DNA of 64,000 nt from Treponema sp. (GCA_017553635.1 JAFZKN010000015.1:1-64000), one strand, 5' to 3'. Positions 17,543 to 26,598 are shown, counted from the first letter of the stretch. Program-made: numbers and translations. The notes: generated from the letters alone by a model not told the origin.

Positions 17543-18274
17543 TCAAAACAAAAAATAACACTCAAAAACAAGGCGGTCTTCTGCTTTGATCTGAACGTAA
17601 GTGCGGGTGTCTTTTGTGCACTTGTAAACTATGAGGGTTTCGCCTTCTTTTGTTTCGCCGGTGTAGTGGACTTCTAACTCTTTGATTGGGTTTGTCAGGA
17701 GATACTCTTCTGTGAAAACGTCCAGCGCTAAGTTTATGTACTCTGTGTTGTTTACATGGTGAGACATGTCTATGAGGCTGTAGCGGACCTTCTGCTCGTA
17801 GACAAACTCGTATTCGGCGGGGGCTATGGCAAAGCGTTCGAAGGGAGCTTGGAAAACTGCTTGTGGAAGATTCTCTGAAGGAAAGCCTACCTGATCCAGC
17901 TTTACAGGTCTATGAGTTTCGAAACTTAATACACACGCCTCCTGGTTTGCGGTTATGACTGCTCTGCCCTCTTTGTCTTTGATGACTGTATTTATGTGAG
18001 TTCTGAGGCCACCATTGTCTACAGGGAAGCTTGTTGTTGTAACTGTTTCTTTCCAGACAGGAAAATCTGCAAAGCTGAACTTGGCTTTTGTGAAAACCCA
18101 GAAGGCATTGTATTTCTGCTTGTAAGTTACGCCGTCGCAGGAAAAGCTTCCGAAGCATTCGGTTACGTTGTCCTGAATCATTTTGGCGGCGTGGGAAATG
18201 CCAAGCCTTACTGATGAGTCCAGGTATGCAGATGAGATTTTTCGCTCGGTGGTGTATGTGACGTTGACTGACAT
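17543..18274 (-). CDS. Acyl-ACP thioesterase
   Basis: The 243-residue protein is a double hot-dog-fold thioesterase of the bacterial Fat/acyl-ACP type. The first half carries RLGISHAAKMIQDNVTECFGS and the second half YSLIDMSHHVNNTEYINLALD, where the D-x-x-x-H-V-N-N-x-x-Y pattern marks the active-site region. It should hydrolyse acyl-ACP to release free fatty acids in the cytosol. Length and domain order are normal. AGGAA precedes ATG 18274. The gene stands alone, with the second palindrome array downstream and repeats upstream. Confidence 0.88.
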   Translation of the reverse strand: MSVNVTYTTERKISSAYLDSSVRLGISHAAKMIQDNVTECFGSFSCDGVTYKQKYNAFWVFTKAKFSFADFPVWKETVTTTSFPVDNGGLRTHINTVIKDKEGRAVITANQEACVLSFETHRPVKLDQVGFPSENLPQAVFQAPFERFAIAPAEYEFVYEQKVRYSLIDMSHHVNNTEYINLALDVFTEEYLLTNPIKELEVHYTGETKEGETLIVYKCTKDTRTYVQIKAEDRLVFECYFLF

Positions 18275-18296
18275 TTTTTATTCCTATTTGTAAAAG

Positions 18297-18358
18297 ATTG
18301 TCGGGTCAAGCCCGACAATGACATATTAATGTGACCCTTCAACAGGCTCAGTGACCCC
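18297..18358. repeat. Dispersed repeats C and A in tandem
   Basis: A family C palindrome with core GTCGGGTCAAGCCCGAC (18297-18323) is followed by a slightly diverged family A copy (18333-18358). They lie between the thioesterase start and the lon stop codon. Confidence 0.75.
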
Positions 18359-18362
18359 GGGG

Positions 18363-20843
18363 CTAAAACGCATTTTCTATAACCTGCATAACGTCGGTTA
18401 CTGGAATAAACTTAAGGCCTTCTTTTACATAGGCCGGGATTTCTTCAAGGTCGCGTTCGTTGGCTTTTGGAATTATTATTGTTTTGATTTTGTTGCGTTT
18501 GGCGGCAACTGTTTTTTCGCGGAGGCCTCCAATTGGCAATACCTGTCCTGTAAGGCTGAGCTCGCCTGTCATTGCAAGATGAGGCTTTATTTTTTTGCCG
18601 GTTAGTAACGAAACAAAAGTTGTTGCCATTGTGATGCCAGCGCTCGGACCATCCTTTGGAGTTGCACCCTCTGGAATATGCAGATGCACAATATTATCTT
18701 CAAACCATTTGGCGTCTTTTATTTCCTTTTGGATTGCGTACTTGCGTGCCCAGTTGAATGCTATCTGGCTTGATTCTTTCATTACGTCGCCCATCTGACC
18801 TGTAAGAACAAGCGCGCCTTTTCCGGCAAAGCTTACGGCTTCGAGCAGCAGGGTGTCACCGCCCATACTTGTCCAGGCAAGACCAATTGCAGTTCCAGGG
18901 ACCTTTGCGGTTTTTATCTGGCTTTCGTCGAAGTCGGGTTTGCCGAGGTATTTTGCCAAGTCGGGGGAGTCGATGGTGATTGGGCCCTTTCCTTCGACAC
19001 GCTCAGGACAAACTTTGCTCAGGGACCCCGTGTCGCCGACAGAGCCTGATTTCTTCTGGGGTGCCTGAGGCTCTCGAAGGCCCCCTGATGAAGGCATATC
19101 AGATTCCTGTACTATTTCTGTAACAATCTTTCTGTGAATCTTATCCAGGCACTTTTCAAAATGTCTTACACCCGCCTCACGTGCATACTCTTCTGCAATC
19201 GTCATGAGGGCGCTCTTTGTATATTTTACCTGCCCCTTCTTCAAACCGTTCTTTTCGAGGTTCTTTGGAATAAGATATTTCTTTGCAATTTCAAATTTTT
19301 CCTGGTCGATGTAACCGCTAAGCTGAATAATTTCGGCACGGTCGAGTAACGGAGACGGAATACTATCCAAGGTATTCGCAGTCAAAATAAAGAACACGTT
19401 AGAAACATCAAACGGCAAATCAAGATAATCATCGCGGAAAGAAACATTCTGTTCAGGATCAAGAACTTCAAGCAAAGCACTTGCAGGGTCTCCGTTATGG
19501 CTTGAACCCATCTTATCAACTTCGTCAATCATAAAGACAGGACTTGCGCTCTTTGTAATTTTGAGTCCCTGAATAATTTTTCCTGGCATAGCGCCAATAT
19601 ATGTTCTGCGGTGACCTTTAATCTCTGCTTCATCGCGCATACCGCCAACACTGAATCTAAAGAAAGGCTTTTTCATGGCAGTTGCAATTGAACGACCAAC
19701 GCTTGTCTTACCAACACCAGGAGGGCCTACAAGCAGCAGGATTGAACCCTTGCTATCATTCTTCATTTTACGAACTGCAAGATATTCAACAATTCGCTTC
19801 TTTACATCATCAAGTCCAAAGTGATCTTTTTCCAAAACCTTCTGTGCCTCGGCCAGAGAAAAGTCGTCCATTTTAGAACTACCTTCTGTGTCCCAAGGAA
19901 GATTACAGATAAGATCAAGGTAATTTCGGGTAACCATATATTCAGAAGAACCAGGCTCCATCATGCGCAGTTTTTCAAGCTCGTTTCTGGCTGTTTCTAA
20001 AACTTCGCCGGTAAGCTTAAGCTCTTCAATTGCCTTTTTGAATTTCTGGTAGTCGGTTGCGTCGCCGCCTATAGTTTCGCCAAGCTCTTCCTGAATAGAC
20101 TTTAATTCTTCACGCAAAAAATATTCACGCTGATTTTTTTCAACACGGTCATTAAGCTCGCGCTGGATTTTCTTTTGAACGCGCAGCAGTTCCTGTTCCT
20201 TTTTAATGAAAATCAAAACCTGCTCCATGCGGGCACGAACATTCAAAGTTTCAAGAATCTTCTGCTGTTCAACTTTATCTACATTTAATATAGAAGCAAT
20301 AAAGTCTGCAATCTTTCCGGGGTTATCAATATTTACCATATTAAGGCGCATCTCTTCGCTGAATAAAGGATTGTTTTCACTAACCTCCTTCATTTCGCTG
20401 AGCAATGCACGGGTCAAAGCCTTAACTTCAAAAGTGTCGGCCTCTTCTTCTTCAAGATATTCAACAGCCACAGCAACCGGAGCCGAAGAATGAAGTACTT
20501 TGCGAACCTTAAATCGCTTTACTGTAGAAATAAAAATATTAATTCCGCCGTCTGGAAGATTTACCTTTTTAAGAATGCGGGCTGCAGTACCAACCTTGTA
20601 CATATCGGCCGCAGTTGGAGTTTCGGTTTCGTTTTTGAGCATAATAATTCCCAAAAATCCACCTTCCTCGTACGCCTTTTCAACAACCTTAACATCTTCA
20701 GGCGCATTAATCATAAGAGGCGTAAAAATCCCCGGAAAAATCGGCCGCGACTGCAAAGGAATAATCAACAGCTTATCCGGAAGCATATTTTCAGTCGGGA
20801 TTATAGACCCCGCGTTTACATCATCATCAAAAATACTAGCCAT
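18363..20843 (-). CDS. lon: ATP-dependent protease Lon, with in-frame repeat insert
   Basis: Lon degrades misfolded and regulatory proteins. The 826-residue protein has an N-terminal substrate-binding domain and an AAA+ module with Walker A GPPGVGKT (Lys379). The protease domain carries the catalytic dyad Ser734 (in GPSAGIT) and Lys777, which keep the 43-residue spacing of E. coli Lon. About residues 586-621 are extra. This stretch contains GGLREPQAPQ and PERVEGKGP and is encoded by two copies of dispersed repeat family A inserted in frame. It lies in the linker between the AAA+ lid and the protease domain, so activity could survive. The gene has a leaderless-type promoter. Confidence 0.95.
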   Translation of the reverse strand: MASIFDDDVNAGSIIPTENMLPDKLLIIPLQSRPIFPGIFTPLMINAPEDVKVVEKAYEEGGFLGIIMLKNETETPTAADMYKVGTAARILKKVNLPDGGINIFISTVKRFKVRKVLHSSAPVAVAVEYLEEEEADTFEVKALTRALLSEMKEVSENNPLFSEEMRLNMVNIDNPGKIADFIASILNVDKVEQQKILETLNVRARMEQVLIFIKKEQELLRVQKKIQRELNDRVEKNQREYFLREELKSIQEELGETIGGDATDYQKFKKAIEELKLTGEVLETARNELEKLRMMEPGSSEYMVTRNYLDLICNLPWDTEGSSKMDDFSLAEAQKVLEKDHFGLDDVKKRIVEYLAVRKMKNDSKGSILLLVGPPGVGKTSVGRSIATAMKKPFFRFSVGGMRDEAEIKGHRRTYIGAMPGKIIQGLKITKSASPVFMIDEVDKMGSSHNGDPASALLEVLDPEQNVSFRDDYLDLPFDVSNVFFILTANTLDSIPSPLLDRAEIIQLSGYIDQEKFEIAKKYLIPKNLEKNGLKKGQVKYTKSALMTIAEEYAREAGVRHFEKCLDKIHRKIVTEIVQESDMPSSGGLREPQAPQKKSGSVGDTGSLSKVCPERVEGKGPITIDSPDLAKYLGKPDFDESQIKTAKVPGTAIGLAWTSMGGDTLLLEAVSFAGKGALVLTGQMGDVMKESSQIAFNWARKYAIQKEIKDAKWFEDNIVHLHIPEGATPKDGPSAGITMATTFVSLLTGKKIKPHLAMTGELSLTGQVLPIGGLREKTVAAKRNKIKTIIIPKANERDLEEIPAYVKEGLKFIPVTDVMQVIENAF
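18981..19086. repeat. Two family A repeats inserted in frame in lon
   Basis: One copy covers about 18981-19026 (itself compound, with a doubled GCTCAGG) and the second 19058-19086. Together they add roughly 36 codons without a frameshift. Confidence 0.75.
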
Positions 20844-20850
20844 ATAATTT

Positions 20851-20879
20851 AATATAATGAAATAATGTTAAAAAGGCAA
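20851..20879 (-). promoter_or_regulatory. Promoter of lon (leaderless type)
   Basis: On the minus strand TTGCCT (20879-20874), a 17-bp spacer and TATATT (20856-20851) precede the ATG at 20843 by 7 nt, with no Shine-Dalgarno. It is not a CIRCE-type or obvious heat-shock operator. Confidence 0.5.
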
Positions 20880-20901
20880 ATTATAAGAGAAGGCCTTTTA
20901 G

Positions 20902-20929
20902 AAAAAACTGGCGCGGGAGCCAGTTTTTT
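20902..20929. terminator. Symmetric hairpin with A/T flanks (bidirectional terminator-like)
   Basis: A perfect 11-bp inverted repeat, AAAAAACTGGC / GCCAGTTTTTT, has a 6-nt loop (20902-20912 and 20919-20929). It sits between the divergent lon and perR promoters, upstream of both. It would insulate the two units or end a short unrecognised transcript. Confidence 0.65.
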
Positions 20930-20952
20930 CTACATATGTATACCTTTTTTAT

Positions 20953-20992
20953 TTGACATTTTACACTTAATCCATTATTATAATCATTACAA
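20953..20992 (+). promoter_or_regulatory. perR promoter with overlapping PerR box
   Basis: TTGACA (20953-20958), a 17-bp spacer and TATTAT (20976-20981). Overlapping the -10 box is TTATAATCATTACAA (20978-20992), which matches the known PerR box TTATAATNATTATAA at 14 of 15 positions including the free base. Negative autoregulation is the natural reading. Confidence 0.75.
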
Positions 20993-21019
20993 TTTTGTAT
21001 TTTATGATGAGGATAATAT

Positions 21020-21448
21020 ATGCAGATGACAAAGCAGTATCACACAACATTACAGGATGCGGGAATACGGCCTTCGATTCAACGTACAGCAATTTACGCC
21101 TATTTATGTGAGCACCCGGTTCACCCCGATGTAGAAACAGTTTACGACGCGCTCAATCCAATTTACCCTACTCTTTCTAAAACAACAGTTTATAATACAC
21201 TCAAGCTCTTTGAAGAAAAACATATTGTTCAGTCAATTAAAATAGAAGATGACAAGCTTCGTTTTGATGCCGAAATGCGTAATCACTACCATTTTAAGTG
21301 CACAAAATGCGGCAAGATTTTTGATATTTTCCTTGATGACGACAAAGTTCCATCCCAGGACAGCTACACAGGCCTTATGCCACAGGGGTTCTCGCTGTCA
21401 AAAATCCAGACTAATCTCTGGGGGATATGTAACGAGTGTAGTAAATAG
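21020..21448 (+). CDS. perR: Peroxide-responsive Fur-family repressor PerR
   Basis: The 142-residue Fur-family protein has a winged-helix domain with the DNA-recognition region SKTTVYNTLKLFEE, and a metal-binding dimerisation domain. His35, Asp83, His89, His91 and Asp102 fall at the positions of the B. subtilis PerR regulatory site (His37, Asp85, His91, His93, Asp104), with a constant offset of two. Cys94-x2-Cys97 and Cys137-x2-Cys140 form the structural zinc site. Asp at the last ligand position is typical of PerR rather than Fur. GAGG at 21009 supports ATG 21020. A near-perfect PerR box overlaps its own promoter. Confidence 0.88.
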   Translation: MQMTKQYHTTLQDAGIRPSIQRTAIYAYLCEHPVHPDVETVYDALNPIYPTLSKTTVYNTLKLFEEKHIVQSIKIEDDKLRFDAEMRNHYHFKCTKCGKIFDIFLDDDKVPSQDSYTGLMPQGFSLSKIQTNLWGICNECSK

Positions 21449-21647
21449 CCCTTCGACAGGCTCAGGGACCGCAGGCGTCATTGCGAGCGAAGCGTGGCAA
21501 TCCACATACAAAAAAGCATTCAAATACATGGATTGCCACGTCGCTATGCTCCTCGCAATGACGAAAAAAATTCCTAACATTAGTTCCAATTCCCTCCGAT
21601 ATAAACGATAGAGAAGTAGATTGCCGGGTCTAGCCCGACAATGACAC
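21449..21647. repeat. Cluster of dispersed repeats A, B (inverted pair) and C
   Basis: In 200 bp there is a family A copy (21449-21471), a family B inverted copy (21476-21503), a family B forward copy (21529-21563) and a family C copy (21619-21647). The family B pair can fold into one hairpin. The cluster separates perR from the ankyrin lipoprotein gene. Confidence 0.8.
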
Positions 21648-21667
21648 GATGTTTATAGAGGGGAAAC

Positions 21668-24442
21668 ATGAAAAAATTTACTTTAACATCATTTTTTGCG
21701 GCTGCAATTTTAATTTTTTGTGCTGGCTGTGTTTCAAAACCAGTCGAAGAAAAACCAAAGTCGGCGCTTGACCTTATAAAAGAAGGCCAGACAGACAAAG
21801 CACGCAGCTTATTCCAGATTGACACAGATATTAATGCACGAGACTCAGACGGAAACACATTGCTTCACCTTTGTGCGGCACTTGATGATTCTGGTTCTAT
21901 TGAATACTTTTTGTTCAAGGGTGCAGATTCAGAAATCAAAAATAAAAGCGGCGACACTCCCCTTCATGTTGCCATTGAAAACGATGCCTACAGTGCAGCT
22001 AAAATCCTTGCAAAAGTAGGTGAAAATCTTTTTGCCAGAAACGGAAAAGGTCAGACTGCACTTGATCTTGCACTCGAACGCGATCCACGTTACTACGATG
22101 TATTTATAAACGAAGATGCAGCCGCTATACGTTATGACAACGGTAAAACTTTAGTTCACTACTTTGTTCTTGCAAAAAATCTTCGTGGTGTAAATGCCTG
22201 TATAAAGGCAGGGCTTCCAATTTCTGTAAAAGACGAAGACGGAAAAGCTCCTCTTGATCTTGCTTTTGAAGATATAAATAATACAGATTCTGTAGAAATT
22301 GCTGCAGTTTTAATTCAGGCAGGCGCAGACCCTGTAGAAACAGACTTTTCATACTTCCAGGATGCAGTTGCCGCACGTAATTTAAACCTTCGATTAGATG
22401 ACGGTCAGACTCCGCTTCATTTAAGTTCAATTATGGCTCACAAGGCAATTGCAGCATATCTTCTGGAAAACAATGCAAACACAAGCGTTCAGGACAGTTC
22501 CGGTGCAACTCCGCTCCACGAAGCAGTACGCTATGGAAATCTTGAAATTGCCCAGATGCTGCTTGACGCAGGTGCAAACATCAACGCAAAAGATAATCTT
22601 GGAAAAACTCCTATAATGCTTATAATTCCACAGAATAAGCTTGCACAAACTTATGAGCTTCTTATCCGCTACAGAGCAGATTTGAATCAGGCAGACACAT
22701 ACGGAGACACAGTTCTTCACACTGCAACAATGCTCCACGCAGGTTCATCAGTAATCCGCACACTCACTTCAAACGGTGCAGACATAAACGCACGCAACAA
22801 AGAAGGTGTAACTCCTCTTGCAATTGCAATTCAGTCAGAAGATATTCAGACAATCAAATATCTTACTGCTAACGGTGCAAGCATTCATACTCAGGATACT
22901 CACGGAAAATCACCACTTAGCATGGCTTTTGAAATGAGCAATGATGTTTTTGAAGCAACCTTAAACGAAAGCAACTGCAACACACAGGATTCAGAAGGAA
23001 ACACACCGCTTCATATTGCACTTATAAATAACGCTCCTATGGCTAAAATCCAGCATATAATCGGACTTACACAGGATGTTAATATAAGAAATAAAAACGG
23101 TGATTCACCACTCTTCCTTGCATGTACAAAAAACATGGAACAGATTGGCATGCTGCTGCTCGAAAAAGGTGCAGATATTTTCTCTACAAATAAGGATAAC
23201 AATTCACCGCTCAGACTTGCCCTTAAAGAAGGCGGAAAGCTTCAGAACTGGCTTATTACTTCCAGAACAATTGTTTCTACAGACGGTAGCGGCAACACTG
23301 TACTTCACTACGCTGCAGACTGGGAATATGCCGGTGCTATAAAAACTCTTCTTGAAAAAGGCGCAGACATTAACGCTAAAAATGCAAACGGCGAAACATG
23401 TCTTTTCAACGCTGCAAAGAGCAACAATCCTAATATAATCCAGCTGCTGGTAGATGGAGGCGCTTCTGTAAAAGACCGCGACAATCTTGGAAGCACACCA
23501 CTCCATATTGCTGTACGCTGGGGTGCTCAGAAATCTGCAGAAAAATTAATTAAGCTTGGAATTAATATCAACGCACAGAACAGTGCCGGAAAATCTCCGC
23601 TTGCAGAAGCTGTAATTGCAAACAAATATGAAGTTACAAAATATCTTCTTGAAAACGGAGCCGACCCTAACAGCTGCGATGCTAACGGTATAACAATCCT
23701 TATGGATACAATCCGGGCTCAGAATGCTCAGATTGTAAAACTTCTTTTGAGCTATGGTGCAAATCCAAACCTTCAGCAGATCAACGGTCAGAACGCTTAC
23801 CACGAAGCAGCATACATGGGTAATACAGAAATCATTGCACTTATTCGCAATGCAGGTGGAAATCCACTTTCACGCGACAAGGAAGGAAATACTCCATTCT
23901 CTATTGTACTGAACAAAGATATTTCAATAATCAACGAGGTTCTTGGAAACTCATACAACATTACAGACAGCGACGGTAACTCTCCACTGCATATAGTTGT
24001 TAAAAACAAAGGAAGCACAAAGCTTTTAAGAACTCTTATTGATAAAGGATATCCATTAGATACACGTAATGCAGACGGCTACACACCGCTTAATTATGCA
24101 ATAGAAGCAAACGATGTAGCAATGGCAGAAATCCTTCTGGAAAAAGGTGCTAATCCATTCCAGACAATTGATAAAAAAGGCACAAATGGTGTAACAATTG
24201 CACTTGAAAAGAATAATAAAAAGATGATTGAGAATATCGTAAAATATGCAGCAGGCTTGAGCGATATTCAGGGAAATACCATTCTGCACTATGCAGCAAA
24301 AACTTCCTCTATCGAAACTGTAAAACTTCTGTTATCATATGGTATAGCAACAAATGTTAAAAATGTTGCTGGTGACACACCATATACAGTTGCTGTAAGA
24401 TGGAAGCGTCCAGATATTGCAGAATTATTAAAAGGTAATTAA
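21668..24442 (+). CDS. Large ankyrin-repeat lipoprotein
   Basis: The 924-residue protein starts with a signal peptide ending in the lipobox CAGC (about residues 16-19), so it is a membrane-anchored lipoprotein. From about residue 50 to the end it consists of roughly 25 ankyrin repeats. The recurring pattern is D-G-N-T-P-L-H-x-A followed by L-L-x-x-G-A-D/N, with several diverged copies. Ankyrin solenoids bind proteins, so a scaffold or surface/host-interaction role is possible, but nothing here identifies the partner. The gene is 32 bp upstream of a degenerate HD-GYP gene in the same direction, so the two may be co-transcribed. Confidence 0.92.
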   Translation: MKKFTLTSFFAAAILIFCAGCVSKPVEEKPKSALDLIKEGQTDKARSLFQIDTDINARDSDGNTLLHLCAALDDSGSIEYFLFKGADSEIKNKSGDTPLHVAIENDAYSAAKILAKVGENLFARNGKGQTALDLALERDPRYYDVFINEDAAAIRYDNGKTLVHYFVLAKNLRGVNACIKAGLPISVKDEDGKAPLDLAFEDINNTDSVEIAAVLIQAGADPVETDFSYFQDAVAARNLNLRLDDGQTPLHLSSIMAHKAIAAYLLENNANTSVQDSSGATPLHEAVRYGNLEIAQMLLDAGANINAKDNLGKTPIMLIIPQNKLAQTYELLIRYRADLNQADTYGDTVLHTATMLHAGSSVIRTLTSNGADINARNKEGVTPLAIAIQSEDIQTIKYLTANGASIHTQDTHGKSPLSMAFEMSNDVFEATLNESNCNTQDSEGNTPLHIALINNAPMAKIQHIIGLTQDVNIRNKNGDSPLFLACTKNMEQIGMLLLEKGADIFSTNKDNNSPLRLALKEGGKLQNWLITSRTIVSTDGSGNTVLHYAADWEYAGAIKTLLEKGADINAKNANGETCLFNAAKSNNPNIIQLLVDGGASVKDRDNLGSTPLHIAVRWGAQKSAEKLIKLGININAQNSAGKSPLAEAVIANKYEVTKYLLENGADPNSCDANGITILMDTIRAQNAQIVKLLLSYGANPNLQQINGQNAYHEAAYMGNTEIIALIRNAGGNPLSRDKEGNTPFSIVLNKDISIINEVLGNSYNITDSDGNSPLHIVVKNKGSTKLLRTLIDKGYPLDTRNADGYTPLNYAIEANDVAMAEILLEKGANPFQTIDKKGTNGVTIALEKNNKKMIENIVKYAAGLSDIQGNTILHYAAKTSSIETVKLLLSYGIATNVKNVAGDTPYTVAVRWKRPDIAELLKGN

Positions 24443-24474
24443 AATAGTAATGGAGCGCAATTAGCGGAGAAAAC

Positions 24475-25830
24475 ATGGATACTATCACAGCTGATTCTTT
24501 ACATGAAAACCTCACCTTTACCGGCGATTTGATGATAGACGGTACATTTGTACTTTTACCACAGACCGCCCCTGTAACTAATGAACTCATTAAAGCGCTT
24601 AAAGAATGGGAATTTGATTCTTTCTATTGCGAAGGAAATCTTAGTCTTGGCGGCGATATTGGTATTTCTGTAAGCACTGGTGCAGATGACCATAAGGATG
24701 ATTCAAATGCTCCTAAAATGGGTGAATCCCTTAAGGCAGCAATTGAGCGCTCTAAAAATATTCAGCTCGATAACAGTGATAAAGCACGAATGGATATGGT
24801 TGAAAAAGTGTATGAAGAATACATGAACTATATCGAAAGTGTATTTACTCACTATGCAACTCATAAAGAAATTGACCAGGATGATTTGTCTGAAACTGTA
24901 AAAGAGCTTTGTGTATTCATTAAGGAAAACAAACGCTTTATTTTACGTGTAAACCCTGCAGAAAGTGCAACAAAAAAGAACTTCCTTGTTACTCACTCTA
25001 TGCGTACAACTGTTTTAGCAATTGCAATTGCACTTCAGCTTCATATGCCTCTTTCTAAGATGGTAGATTTGGGTGTTACAAGTATTCTTCACGAAATTGG
25101 TATGCTCCGTCTGCCACCACAGATTTACATGACAGACAAAAAGCTTACTCCAGGTGAACGCTCACAGATTTTAAAACATCCGGTTCTTGGATATACAATT
25201 GTAAAAGATTTGAACTTCCCGTTGAATATTCAGCTTGGTGTACTTGAACATCACGAAAAAGAAAACGGAACAGGATATCCTCAGAAAAAGTCTGGCGATA
25301 AGATTTCTAACAACGCAAAGATTATTTCTGTTGCATGTTCTTATGAAGCAATTTCTTCTCCACGTTCTTACAAGACTGGTCGTTCTACATTTGAAGCAAT
25401 TGTTGAACTTTTGCAGAACAAAGAACGCTCTTACGATGACAGTATTATCCGCGGATTGCTTTATACAGTTTCGCTCTTCCCTATTGGCTCTTATGTATAT
25501 CTTTCTAACAGAAAGATTGCTCAGGTTATTGATACAAATCCGGACAATCCAAAAACTCCGATTATTCAATATCTTACAGAAAAAGAAGCAGACGGTTCGC
25601 CAAAGGTTAGTCCTACAGGAAGCAACGGCATAAACATTGTGCGCATTCTTTCTAAGGATGAGGAAAAAGATATTCTTGCACTTGTAAAAGATAAGTATAA
25701 GGATATTGAAGAGGCACAGGCCGAAGCAGCAGCAGCTCCACAGGAACCAAAGCCTCAGATTACTGTTACCGACGCCAACAGACCAAACATGGCATCTACA
25801 GAAGACGTAGATATAAGCGAGTTTGCTTAA
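24475..25830 (+). CDS. HD-GYP-like protein with altered metal-site residues
   Basis: Residues about 160-380 match an HD-GYP domain. The HD pair reads His206-Glu207 (LHEIGML) and the later motif reads His259-His260-Glu261-x2-Asn264 in HHEKENGTGYP, so Asp is replaced at two usual metal-ligand or near-ligand positions. The GYP itself is intact. The first 80 residues (TGDLMIDGTFVLLP...) form a small N-terminal domain of the kind found before many HD-GYP units. The C terminus is acidic and Ala/Pro-rich. It may be a c-di-GMP receptor or a weak phosphodiesterase. GGAG precedes ATG 24475, and the last 4 bp overlap the convergent aldo/keto reductase gene. Confidence 0.85.
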   Translation: MDTITADSLHENLTFTGDLMIDGTFVLLPQTAPVTNELIKALKEWEFDSFYCEGNLSLGGDIGISVSTGADDHKDDSNAPKMGESLKAAIERSKNIQLDNSDKARMDMVEKVYEEYMNYIESVFTHYATHKEIDQDDLSETVKELCVFIKENKRFILRVNPAESATKKNFLVTHSMRTTVLAIAIALQLHMPLSKMVDLGVTSILHEIGMLRLPPQIYMTDKKLTPGERSQILKHPVLGYTIVKDLNFPLNIQLGVLEHHEKENGTGYPQKKSGDKISNNAKIISVACSYEAISSPRSYKTGRSTFEAIVELLQNKERSYDDSIIRGLLYTVSLFPIGSYVYLSNRKIAQVIDTNPDNPKTPIIQYLTEKEADGSPKVSPTGSNGINIVRILSKDEEKDILALVKDKYKDIEEAQAEAAAAPQEPKPQITVTDANRPNMASTEDVDISEFA

Positions 25831-26588
25831 TTAAAGAAATTCCTTATTCTTTCAACATCCTCATGAAACTTTTCGTCAATAACAGGCGGATGCTCATTAA
25901 AGAAAAGTATTTGTTTCATTTGTTCCAGAGTATGTGCACCCCAGATTGGAATAACGTTTTCATATTGACTTAAAAAACCAAAGGCAAGCGGAATATTATC
26001 TACAAGTCCGCCACCAAGCGGCTGCATTGCAATAAAGCCAACATCGTGTTCTTCGCAAAGTTTTACAAGTTCTATTGTATGCGGAGAGCTTATCATACTG
26101 AACGGAAACTGAAGCGTTTCATACTGTTCAGATTCAACAGCTTTTACAGCAACTTCAAAATTTGTAGTAACAATTCCAAAGTGATTTATTTTTTTCTGTT
26201 CTTTAAGTTCCTGCAGGGTTTCGTAGATTTTGTCTGCCCCACCCTGCAACGGAAGAAATTTATTAACTTCGAGCTGATACAAATCTACAGTATCGCAATG
26301 AAGAGTCATAAGGCTTTCTTCAAGATCTGCTTTTATTTCGGCCGAAGTTTTTGCGCTTGTAGCAGTAGAAAGGAATACGTTGCGCTTAATGTCAAACAAA
26401 GCTTCTCCCAAAAGCTTTTCGCTCACGGGAGTCTGATGCGAAACATCAAAAAAATTAATTCCCGCATCGTAGGCAGTGCGCACAATTTTTGCAGCCTCTT
26501 CATCACTTGAAGCATCTGCAAGGCGCATTGCACCAAAAGCCACACGGGAAATTAATAAGTCTGTCTTTCCTAAACGAACGTATTCCAT
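25827..26588 (-). CDS. Aldo/keto reductase-fold protein lacking catalytic residues
   Basis: The 253-residue protein follows the aldo/keto reductase barrel, with SRVAFGAMRL, AYDAGINFFDVS and DLYQLEVNKF. Asp48 of the catalytic tetrad is kept, but Thr53 stands where Tyr is expected, Ala76 (LSTATSAKT) where Lys is expected, and Glu107 (DLYQLE) where His is expected. It is also somewhat short for the family. A normal reductase activity is therefore unlikely; binding or regulatory use is possible. It overlaps the HD-GYP-like gene tail by 4 bp. No clear ribosome site is visible before ATG 26588. Confidence 0.8.
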   Translation of the reverse strand: MEYVRLGKTDLLISRVAFGAMRLADASSDEEAAKIVRTAYDAGINFFDVSHQTPVSEKLLGEALFDIKRNVFLSTATSAKTSAEIKADLEESLMTLHCDTVDLYQLEVNKFLPLQGGADKIYETLQELKEQKKINHFGIVTTNFEVAVKAVESEQYETLQFPFSMISSPHTIELVKLCEEHDVGFIAMQPLGGGLVDNIPLAFGFLSQYENVIPIWGAHTLEQMKQILFFNEHPPVIDEKFHEDVERIRNFFN

Positions 26589-26598
26589 AATAATTCAA

